A DNA stretch of 33,827 nt, taken from contig NW_019091387.1 in the NCBI RefSeq assembly GCF_001949145.1, positions 1,442,554-1,476,380 of the forward strand. The letters are read 5' to 3'. The translations under genes were made by a program, and so were the position numbers. The notes beneath the pieces were generated by a model. The model was not told where the DNA came from. It saw nothing but the letters and a program-made list of their open reading frames with translations, and did not search any database. The stretch's first letter is position 1. Each line of letters begins with the position of its first letter. The stretch comes from Acanthaster planci. Taxonomy: Eukaryota; Echinodermata; Asteroidea; Valvatida; Acanthasteridae. Positions 1 to 10,800 of this stretch are shown here, piece by piece.

Positions 1-333
1 CTGGTACACTGAGTTCTTTAAATTCACGTGAACATAACAACTTGAATTCTCCATTCTAAAACCACTGTTGCTATACCTCGTGATTCGGGGCAAGCTTGTG
101 CTTAGTTACATAAGGGAGGCCTTGTGACAATACACTGTTTTCAATGGATAAGAAGGGCACAACGGGACCAGTCCATTCCAGAGATGGTGGTCACTATGCA
201 AAAGCTTGCCCTGAATCATAAGGTATAGCAACAGTGTCTTTAGTCTGGGGAATTCAATTGTTATGTTTATGTGCAATCAGATAACTCAGTGTACCAGAAT
301 TTATTTGAATTTAACTCGCAAATGGCTCATTAT
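1..333. mobile_element. Foldback MITE, family F1, copy 1 (left end outside window)
   Basis: Begins at the inner terminal repeat CTGGTACACTGAGTT (1-15) and has its inverted match AACTCAGTGTACCAG near 280-294. The inverted match continues outward on the right to about 333 (TTTAACTCGCAAATGGCTCATT). The inner parts are also inverted: CACTGTTGCTATACC near the left pairs with GGTATAGCAACAGTG near 221-236. The whole unit can therefore fold on itself. No coding capacity. Two more copies are at 13911 and 33427. Confidence 0.75.
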
Positions 334-1743
334 TATCAGGAATAAAAACAATAAACAAAGGATTGGGACCTAAAAATGTCCTTGTTTTAAGCAGGATCTT
401 GTTTTAACAGTGCTCTTTTTAATGAGGTTCGACTGTAAATAGCCAAGTAGTTTATAAGATGTGTTTTATTTGAACCATTTTTATTACAGAAATTACCCAA
501 AAAGGTATTTTGTGAGATCTCATGATCACTCCTTGTGATGAAACAGCGCATGTTGTTTTTTTGTGAACTTAACTGTCCTGTGGTGGTCAACATATTGTTG
601 GCCAGTCTTAGTCAAATTTGTACAAAGACTTTGAAAACTGATGTTTTGGATGTTGCATGCATAATGGAAAGTGCATCAACTGTGTTCAACATAACATCAT
701 CAGGTGTATGCAGTGTGCACATGTTCAGTACATCTGTCTGTATTCATCCAAATTTCTGTTAAATATTCTGGAGCCAATGTGCACCACGAAAATTTGACAT
801 TCATAACACCATGTTCACATGTCAATCTGTAGGACGTGACATTATTTGAGAAGACCTACCGTATTATTGTTCTCATGTTTTCGGCCAGAAGTTCACTTTT
901 CGAAAATGGTAAGCTACAGAGTGTAGAAGTGTGATTTCAGATTAATTCGACACATGAACTTGTTGGTTCACTCACTAGGTCTCGCAATATTATTGCCCTT
1001 CACTGCGTGTGGCTTATTCACTTTGGCACACTAGCAGCCAACATAAACCAAATTCGATAAATATTGATTCTGAGAACTTGGGCAGTGTTTATGTGTACAA
1101 AAATTCTTACCACAACCTCATATTTCACATTAGTCCAGGGCATGCCCACAGAGCAATATTTGCTACTTCGTGCCGTGCACAGCTGCCAAGTGCAAGTTCA
1201 ACACATCTACCTCCACAAACCCCTTCCACTTTGGATGTGCATACAAATTGAACGGGGGATAGACTTCTTGAAATATCAGCTGGAGGTGAGTTGAGGCCTG
1301 CTTGATGGTTTAACCCACCAGTCAGGCCCATCTGGACAGTTTGTGTTTACATGGCCTGTGTTGTGAAGTGGCAAATGGTTCCCTGTCATTAACTGGTTAA
1401 CCAGCAGTCATCGTCATGTATTAAAAAAAACTACAACCTTACCCACTGCCTGCATCTATGTTTGCATAGAGTTTCTTCAGGAACTCTCCATTAATGCTTT
1501 CTGTACCGACATGTCTTTCTTTCTGCATGCAAACTAAGACAATCAGTCAAGTACGTAAACCCAATATGCAAGCATGAACTTTATTTACCAGAGTTTTCAC
1601 TCAGAAAAGAACCTCGTAGTGCCTTCCAATCACACACATGTAATACTGAGTTTGAACCTGTTTCTTAGTGTTCTCAGTTCATCTTTTTTTTCATACAGTT
1701 CCAGACCATTAGATTGTGTAGTCTGTTTTCATTTTTCTGGAGA
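334..1743. other. Gene-free stretch upstream of the receptor
   Basis: No coding exon, RNA gene or clear transposon is seen on either strand. A pyrimidine-rich acceptor-like tract ends at 1698, so a 5' non-coding exon and promoter of the receptor may lie here, but no TATA box or CpG cluster marks one. Confidence 0.5.
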
Positions 1744-1766
1744 ATGAGGTGACGATGGAATCATGA
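1744..1766 (+). promoter_or_regulatory. Two minimal upstream ORFs before the receptor start
   Basis: ATG-AGG-TGA lies at 1744-1752 and ATG-GAA-TCA-TGA at 1755-1766. The stop of the second overlaps the chosen start codon as ATGA. If this part is transcribed as 5' UTR, both could lower or gate translation of the receptor. Whether the transcript includes them is not shown by the sequence. Confidence 0.35.
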
Positions 1767-1813
1767 GCTCTTTGCAATGTGCAGTAACTGGTATCCTGCT
1801 GGTGTCAGTTCTG
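1763..1813 (+). CDS. Receptor exon 1: start codon and signal peptide
   Basis: Seventeen codons from an ATG with A at -3 encode MSSLQCAVTGILLVSVL, a short hydrophobic stretch suited to a signal peptide. The exon ends in phase 0 at a GTAAGA donor, which fits the phase 0 acceptor at 2933. Two very short upstream ORFs lie just 5'. An acceptor-like tract ending at 1698 may open the exon after an upstream non-coding exon. The start is chosen because it is the only nearby ATG giving a hydrophobic leader in the right phase. Confidence 0.6.
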
Positions 1814-4800
1814 GTAAGAATGCTTTCTGCATGTATTCATTTGTAAATCCAAGGTTTCATAAAGAAAGCGAATAGCACGTGTGTCAACGACCCCCTTTCA
1901 AAACCATATTACCGAACGTAGAGTGCTGTTTTGCATGAACAAAACTGGTTGGTTTTACAAAGCAGTTGACAGCATTTGATTGGACCAAGACATAGCGTGT
2001 GCATGCTGCAATACATGTGCAAACATGAGCAGTCTGCATGGATGTACTGTGCAGGAAATGTCAGTAGAGCACAAGAATCATCTCAGTATCTCCCATCATT
2101 GCCCTGGGTGGACCTGTGTATATGCATGGATCCTAAAGGCCCTCTGGTATTCTGAGTACTTTTACTGAGCTCTAATCAACTGTTTCAGAGCTATTTCCGA
2201 GTTGTGAGTGATGTCCATCTTAAAGTTTACAAATTAACCATCCATCAATCCTCCCTCAATCCTCCCAAATCCTCCGGAAGATTTTGAAGAACCAAGGCTG
2301 TATCCTAGCCAAAAGGGCCTGGGGTTAGTATTTAGGCTTCCAACAATTGAAAACTGAAAAATTTATCTGAGGGGTAGGCATCTAAGAATTGCTTTCCATT
2401 ATTTCAAGCAATATTAATTTCTTCGCTCACATTATTGATAAAAAAATCCCACACTTCCATGTACATTTTCAAGGGTCAATAAGCCACAAACCACGTATTA
2501 ATACATTTAACTGTGTTCAGCCATCCTCAGTTGTATAAAGTCCTCGAGAAACTAATGTTAGATTTTAAAGGAGCCAAAATGAAGGGTAAAAGTAAGTGGT
2601 AATGACAAAGGAAAGTCCTGAGGGACATGCAGCCAGTTTCTGGTGATGGGACAGTTTACCATTTGAACCGGAGGATTGACAGTGGCAGTTTATTCTACCG
2701 TAGCTGCCACAAGATTAGCCCAGTGTTGGACAAAGGTAGCTTTGTAACAGATACAGTCCTGTATGCTCACAATGAGGTTGTAGGTTGAATCCCCCAGTAC
2801 ATATGTTGGGTTCATTTTCCCTCATACCAGGACAAGTTTTTTTCCGTGTAACTGATCGACAACAATTTTGTGGCTGAAAACTGTCAGTCCTGTAACATTC
2901 ACGATTTGATAACTGTATTTTCAATCCTGTAGGATAGAGTCAATGGACGTCCAGCTAGGCTGCTATTGCCAGCCAATGATTCACCTTCACCAGAGGACTG
3001 CCAAGCTCCTGACGAGTACTGGGATACAGAAAAAGGAGATTGTGCTATTTGTGTGCAATGTGGACCGGGACATGGTTCAACAGCTGTAAGTATCCCCTGC
3101 CAGTGATGTAGCTGAAACTTAAGAGCTCAAGACTGAGACCTGATGACTGAGACCTTATAGGTTAGACCAACATTAATACCTCCAATTAATCAGCATAGTA
3201 ATGGGAAATAATATTGTACAACTTAGGCTTAAGCAGTTTTTCCCAAATGTTGAAGGAATTCAAATGCTGTCACAGTGTTACCAACCGGTCAAACCCTCAG
3301 CCTTGATGCAATGCATCTTTCGCATAGAGTAAGTCAGTTTTGCCATACAGCCTCAATCCTCAAATCCCCTTAAACCATCTAGAGGCTTTTGGAGGTTGAG
3401 GAGGGCTGGAGCTAAAGTTATTCAATTACAGTGGAACACCGCTATATCAAACACTGCTATACCAAACATTCGGCTGTACTGAACATCGTCCTTGGCTCCC
3501 AATATTTTGTGCATAAAACCTACCGAACTCTATACTGTCGTCGTTTGTAATTCCTGAACGTCAACTTGATAAAACAGTCAGGTTTTCTCCAAGAACAAGA
3601 AGGGAAAGCCGCTAGTTGTTGAAGAGTTAATTGCAATTAACTAGCTGAGAAACTGGATACATTGGTCCGCACTTGTTCAAAGTCGTCTTCTAGTAGGCAT
3701 GGTTAATCTGCCAACGGTATTGAATGGACACTGGTTTTGCAACTCCACGTGATCAGGTGCAGAAGAAAACCGCACACGCACTGTGGCATTGCACTGACAT
3801 TAGTCTAAACAGGGCGCTGCTGATACACAAGCCAGTGAGATTCTCCACAGAATGCATCAAAGATCGATCTTGAAAGGTAGCTTCTCAACCTTTAGGATAA
3901 ACTTGAAATCAATTTGTAACTTAAGATCTAATAAGAAACAAAAGTGATTAACAGATACATTTTGAGAAACCTTAAACATGAATGCAACAGCAAAACATTA
4001 CAAAAACAGTGAATCATGGTATCACAAGAGGGTGCACTTCAGTTAGACAAGAGAGGGTGCTATTCAACATGGCAACAAAACGTTCAGCAGTAAATTTTGC
4101 TATACCGAACGACCGCTGTACCGAAAATCTAGCGTTGACCCCACCGTGTTCGTTAAAATTAGCGGCGTTCCACTGTACTACAGTTATAGACCACTAAAAT
4201 CAAAAACCCACCTGAACACGTGCCAAAAGTGTTTAAACCATAATAACTGAATGGGCAAGTATATCCATACCATTGAAAGATTGATCAACTGATCAAGAAA
4301 CTTAATTTACTTTTACTGTGAGGTTTCCTACCACAAAGTAACATACTCTGTTGATGATTCCTCCAACTTCCCCCATTCAGTGCCGTCAAACCTCTACAAT
4401 TGACTGGCTCTAATTTCATTCTATTAAATGTTGATATACCTTAATAGTTGGAGATACTGAACCTATTGAGTAATTTTGATGTCATGAAGTTCAGGCCCAG
4501 ATCTTGAACAAATCACAAATTTTTCATACATGTAGACATACCAGAGTATTTTTAGAAATAACAAATTCTGATAAAACATTATTCATACCCAAAACCATCT
4601 ACCTGTACAAATTTTCCATGATTTTCTTTGTCCCATTTTTGGGTACACTGTCAAACAGTTATCTGCAGACTTCAAAATCAAATCTGAAAGCTGCACTAAA
4701 GTTCTGGCGTTACTTTGTAACAGCCAATAACCCCTTGACAAAGGGAATTTCTTCCCGAAAGCCGACTCCAAGAATTCCAGCCTCGCTTGGCCATGAAGGC

Positions 4801-7800
4801 CACCTGCCAAACTGCAAATTCTCGGTTTGTGGCCCTGCGTGCTCTGCACGCTTTGAATTACATGGTAAAAAGGCTGATTGTTCGGTCACCCTTCCACATT
4901 CCCGTTGCCTCTTTTCAAAGTGGGGACTATTGTGAAGCTGGTGATTATGATGCAAAATCTGTCTTTTCATTTCTGGGCTACGCACAAAGACCAATTACCA
5001 CATACACAAGAGCCAGGGTCTGCCTTCTTTCACCGTGTTCGCTCGAGCGTGGGCCGTGAATAATGGCTTAAAAGCGGGCTGAGGATCTCAATGTTTACGG
5101 CAGTTATAGCCGCTTCCCGGCGCAAAGGGGTTAAAATTGACAGATTATGAACACAAATAAATACAGCTTGATGACATTGTGGACAAATGGCATTAAGCTC
5201 ATGTTGCTTAGCAGTGTGTCTTTACTGTGTCAAGAATGCATCTTTGCATAGGAGGGTTAAAATCTGCTTTACAGTACAGGTCAGACATGAAAACATGAAC
5301 AGTGAACCTAACTCACTGTTCAATACACGCTTTACATTTTTTTGCGTACATTGCTGGTCCAGTGCATGATAAGCCAGGCTCTGGACCTCATTGTCTCTAA
5401 AAATTTTCAAAATCCCGTGAAATTGGTCTGTAGTCCACGTTTTGTGTTTGGATACAACAATTATTGTCTGAATTTAGGCTTGGGGTCGAATGAAGGGATG
5501 ACAACACTTTTCCTTGTTCTGGATTGGATCATGACAAAAACCTATCATAACAAGGTGATTTTCTAAAGAGATGAATTTTCAACTTTATATAGAGAAATTT
5601 TAGTTCATGTATCAGAATTCCAGTAAATTAAACTTCTGTCAATGTCAACACGACTTTTTCAGCTGCACAACTTTCCCCGCACACGTGTGCAATCATGGCT
5701 TGCAATAAAATGAAAAAAAGTACATGTACTGGTACATGCACTGTACATGCACAATACGTGAACTGGCTATCACAAAATCACAACTACCCCATCACTTTCA
5801 TCCCAACCGCCAATCATAAAATGGAACAGGAGTATTGCATATTCATATACATACATGTACATCTCCTACCAAAACCCTCATCGTACGTCACACAGCATTT
5901 TTATGAAGCTCATCTCTGCCACATGCGCACTTATTTAACTGCTGTTCATGGTCGATGTGGGTCAGCAGCACTGTGCCACTCACCAGTTGTCATTAAAGTG
6001 TCAGCAGGTGCATGTGGGTGATAGCATTGGGCAAACTGAAGTTACAGAAGGTGATATCAAGGGTTTTAGCATTCGTTTCGCCGGGCTGGTTCCGTCGCTC
6101 AGATTGCTATGAACTAGCTACTGGTAGACGATGGTTGTTTCTGACAATGTGCAAGCAGAGGAAGTACATCTGGAAATCATCCGTCCTTTAATAGTGCTAA
6201 CATTTTTCTTGTGTTGGTGACATTACTTGCACATCGAGGTTTGTAGTAATATCTGGGCCCAATCTTTTCGTCACAGAAAGCCTCTTCTAACTAAAGTGCT
6301 GACTTCCATTCTTTTCGGTATGATCTTAGTTGTTTAGTTTGGTCGTAATTTTGTCGCAGTCATTACAACCTTTTTTGTTATATTTTCCAGCTCCAGAGTA
6401 AAAAACAGACAGGTAAAATCACCATGGAACATCGGAGCAAATTTATTTCATGCTTTTTTGCACACTGAAATTGAGTACAGCAAATTTTTATGCACATGTC
6501 AGGATCCCTGCCATAGGGACCATCTTGACTAAAATTTGGCTAGCTGACCATGAAAAAAGGTTTTGCGGGTACACCATGGAATCACTCTCTTTGGGCGAGG
6601 TGTGATTCTAAAAAGAACCGGTGAGTGTCAACTTGACACTTTGGCCAGTGTGCTCTGGCCATCCTCAGGAGAGTGTACCGGACTGGATAGCTGGGTTGTA
6701 AAGGTAATCTGTAAGTGGTGGAGCATGGAACGGGATTTGTAGGTTTTGTAACTTCAGCGTGTGCAATGTTGCATGAAGGTGTTGGATTCTGTGGCGGTGC
6801 GGGGTTGTAGAATTGGCGGGAAACCTTGGGTTCGGGTATAGGGGAGACTTACGCCAAGGGGCGACGGGGCTGGCTTTGGATAGACCTTAATGCCTGGAGT
6901 GGGTGGCATGAGTTTTGGGTATAGGGGACCCTATTGCCCGGGAGTGGGGGTATGCTTGGGTGCTAGTAGTGGGCACCAGATGTTGCTGAGCTTGAAACCA
7001 ATGTCTCGAGGTACGGTGGTGTGCTGGAAAATCTCAATGGCTTCTCGAATTCTTCTTGGGAGCCAGTTCTGGATGGGGTTGGCAAGTTGTGCTTTGTCCC
7101 ATTCAATGCGGTGGTGCGTGGGGTATGCATGTTTGATGATGGCTGACTTGTCGTATTCTCATCTGCCGTGCGAGCATTGTTATTTGTGTCTGGTGGGGAG
7201 GTTCACTGCCGGTTTCCCCAATGTATGCGTGGCCACATTCACATGGAATGTGATATACACTGGGGCGACTACTGGGTAGAAGCTTGTCCTTATGAGTGTG
7301 AAGTGCAGCCTGCAGCTTATTGGGTGCTGAATGATAGACTTTGATGTTGGCCGACTGCAGGATGCTGTGGAGTCGGTGGGAAGTGGGGCCCAGGTACGGT
7401 GGACATACTGTGGCAGTGGGGGATTGGGGGACTTCAGGTAAAGGTGACCATAATGCTGTGGGGGAAGAAGGGACTTCAGGTATAGGAGACCCTAGCGTCC
7501 TGGGAGAGGGCTTGGAAAGGTTGATGTGCTGGTTGCGGTAGCCGTTCGTCTGGAGGGCGGACTTGATGTGGTGGAGTTCTTGTTCTGATCTTGTAGGCTC
7601 TGCAGGTGAGGGTGGGGTTGACCTAGGTCTTGATGGCTGGGTGGTGGAAAGATCTTTGGTGCAGGTACTGGTCGGTGTGGGTAGGCTTGTGGTGGACATG
7701 GTGGTTGAGGGTGCCGTCTGGGTTTCTGGACAGGTGGACATCTAAGAAAGAGAGGTGTCTGTCTTGTTCTTGTTCCATGGTGAACTTGATAGTGGGGTGT

Positions 7801-10800
7801 TGCTGATTGAGATACTCAAGGAATTCTCGGAGGTGATCTTGACCAGGGGCAATATGACGAATGTGTCGTCAACATAGCGCAGCCAAATGGTGGGTTTGAG
7901 GTCGGCGGTGAGGAGAGATGATGTTTCAAATTCTTCCATGAAGATGTTAGCAAGGACCGGGGATGTAGGGGATCCCATGGAGGTCCCAGCTGTCTGATCG
8001 TAGAAGTGGTCTTGGAACTTGAAGTAGCTGGATGAAGCGCAGAGGCGGATGAGGTCTGTGATCTTAGCAGAGGAGAGAGCTGTGCAGTCAGTGAGGGAGT
8101 GGTCGCTGTCCAGTCGATCCTAGCAATCTGGCATACTTCTTCGTTGGGAACATTGGTGAATAGCAACACCACGTCGGAGCTCACCATGATGTCTGTGGGC
8201 TGGAGTGACAGGTTGCTCGTGAGCTTCACAGACTGGGTGCAGTTGGAGATGTGGTGTTGTGTATTGCCGACCAGGGGCTGGAGGATGCCAGTCAGGAAGC
8301 TTGCGGTCTCATTAGTAGGTGAGCCCCTTGAAGACACAATGGGGAGCAGGGGGTGGCTTGTGGATCTTGGGTTGATCGAAGAATCTTGGACAGGTAGATG
8401 CCAAAATGTGGAGGCGATGGTGCGGGTCTGCTGGAATGGAGTCGGAATGGTGGAGGATGGGGATGTGGCTGGCAATGCGTTTTTTTTCCTTGGGTAGGGG
8501 TGGTAGGAGCCGGATGTGAGGATGTCTTGTACCTTGTTGGAGTAAGCTACAAAGTTCATGAGCACGGTGGCATTGCCCTTGTCGGCCGTGATGATGTGTA
8601 TGGACTTGTTGCTGCGGAGATCACGGAGGGCTTCAACTTTGGGTCTGGTGAGGTTGAGCTTGACCGGTTTGGCATGCAGGAGTGCTTGGTGGATCTTGAC
8701 TCGGATGTTATTGGCTGTGGTCTTGTCGAGTTTCCATATGGCTGATTCCATGGCTTGGATGATGTTGGCTAGGGGGACGGCTCATGGTGGGGTGGCAAAG
8801 TTCATGCCTAGGGAGATGACACCTGTCTCCGTGATCAACAGGGTGCGCTGGCTGTGGTTCATGACGATGTGTCTGTGGAATTCTCTCTGCCAGCATTTGC
8901 CGTTGGGATATAGAAGATCACTTAAGCTCGGGGCGTTGGAATAGAGATATAGACGATCTCGAGCCTAAGGGACCCCACTCAAGCCATCGAGAAACGCATC
9001 GTCAACCACCTCCTCACCCTCCACCATTCCAACTCCATCCCAGCAGATCTGTACCGTTGCCTCTGCCCATCGACATCTACCTGTCCAAGATTCTTTGGTC
9101 AACCTAAGATCCACAAGCCAGGCACCCCGCTGCACCCCATTGTGTCTTCAAGGGGCTCACCAATTTACGAGACTCCCTGCTTCCTGACTGGCATCCTCCA
9201 GCCCCTGGTTGGCAACACGGCACACCACATCTCCAACTTCACCCAGTTCATGAAGCTCACAAGAAACCTGTCACTCAAGCCGACAGACGTCTTGGTGAGC
9301 TTCGACGTGGTGTTGCTATTCACCAATGTTCCAACCAAAGAAGTATGCCAGATTGCCAAGGATCGACTGGACAGCGACCACTCCCTCGCTGACCGCACAG
9401 CTCTCTCCTCCACCAAGATCGCCGACCTCATCCGCCTCTGCGCTTCATCCAGCTACTTCAAGTTCCAAGACCAGTTCTACGATCAGACAGCTGGGACCTC
9501 CATGGGATCCCCTACATCCCCGGTCCTAGCTAACATCTTCATGGAAGAATTTGAAACATCATCTCTCCTCACCGCCGACCTCAAACCCACCATTTGGCTA
9601 CGCTATGTTGACGACACATTCGTCATATGACCCCATGGTCAAGATCACCTCCGAGAATTCCTTGATTATCTCAATCAGCAACACTCCACTATCAAGTTCA
9701 CCATGGAACAAGAACAAGACAGACACCTCTCTTTCTTAGATGTCCACCTGTCCAGAAACCCAGACGGCACCCTCAACCACCGTGTCCACCACAAGCCTAC
9801 CCACACCGACCAGTACCTGCACCAAAGATCTTTCCACCACCCAGCCATCAAGACCTAGGTCAACCCCACCCTCACCTGCAGAGCCTACAAGATCAGAACA
9901 GACGAACTCCAGACGAACGGCTACCGCAACCAGCACATCAACCTTTCCAAGCCCTCTCCCAGGACGCTAGGGTCTCCTATACCTGAAGTCCCTTCTTCCC
10001 CCACAGCATTATGGTCACCTTTACCTGAAGTCCCCCAATCCCCCACTGCCACAGTATGTCTACCGTACCTGGGCCCCACTTCCCACCGACTCCGCAGCAT
10101 CCTGCAGTCGGCCAACATCAAAGTCTGTCATTCAGCACCCAATAAGCTGCAGGCTGCACTTCTCACCCATTAATAAGGACAAGCTTTCACCAAGCAGTCG
10201 CCCGGTGTATATCGCACTCCATGTGAATGTGGCCAAGTATACATCGGGGAAACTGGCAGCTACCTCCCCACCAGACTCCAAGAATACCGTTGAACAGCCG
10301 ACGAGCAGAATACGATAAGTCAGCCATCATCAAACATGCACATTCCACGCACCACCGTATTGAATGGGACAAAGCAGAACTCGTCATCCCCATCCAGAAC
10401 TGGCTCCCTAGAAGAATTGGAGAAGCCATCAAGATTTTCTGGCACACCACCGTACCCTAAGACATCGGTTTGAAACTCAGCAACATCTGGTGCCCACTAC
10501 CAGCACCCAAGCATACCCCACTCCCGGGCAATAGGGTCACCTATACCCGAAACTCATGTTACCCACTCCAGACGTTAATTTCTTCTCTACCCAAAGCCAT
10601 CCCCCCTCCCCCATTGGCATAAGTGTCCCCTATACCTGAACCCAAGGTTTCCTGTTGATTCCGCAATGCCACAGGATCCAACACCTTCATGCAACAGTGC
10701 ACACACTGAAGTTACAAAACCTACAAATCATAGTCCATGCTCCACTGCTTCTGAATTACCTTTATAACCCAGCTATCCACTCCAGTCCAGTACACTCTCC

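Larger units (their letters stand above)
6549..8950 (-). mobile_element. Penelope-like retroelement, copy 1 (minus strand)
   Basis: The 3' end on the minus strand lies at about 6549 (CATGAAAAAAGGTTTTGCGG on the plus strand) and matches, inverted, the 3' end of the copy at 8955-10919. It carries reverse transcriptase and GIY-YIG endonuclease sequence, the pairing that defines endonuclease-bearing Penelope-like elements. It reaches further 5' than copy 2 by about 450 bp (RT N-terminal part), then stops at the head-to-head junction near 8950. It lies in receptor intron 2. Confidence 0.82.

Noticed and set aside
4504-4935. 143-codon plus-strand open frame
   Set aside because: It crosses the left edge of the piggyBac-like element, has no recognisable domain and has unremarkable composition. 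Overlapping frames on both strands are equally long.
5720-5760. Clusters of TACATGTAC palindromes (also near 11535, 13180, 17155, 17230 and 26280)
   Set aside because: Short self-complementary words are scattered over the window without fixed spacing. They look like a genome-wide composition feature, and I cannot tie them to a site.
6890-7279. 129-codon plus-strand open frame and similar ones at 7341-7745, 8099-8497, 8398-8745 and 8558-8944
   Set aside because: They are antisense to the minus-strand Penelope RT/endonuclease and only reflect its GC-rich codon pattern.
9165-9431. Minus-strand open frames at 9165-9431, 9736-9936, 9921-10121 and 10187-10450
   Set aside because: Antisense shadows of the plus-strand Penelope copy.
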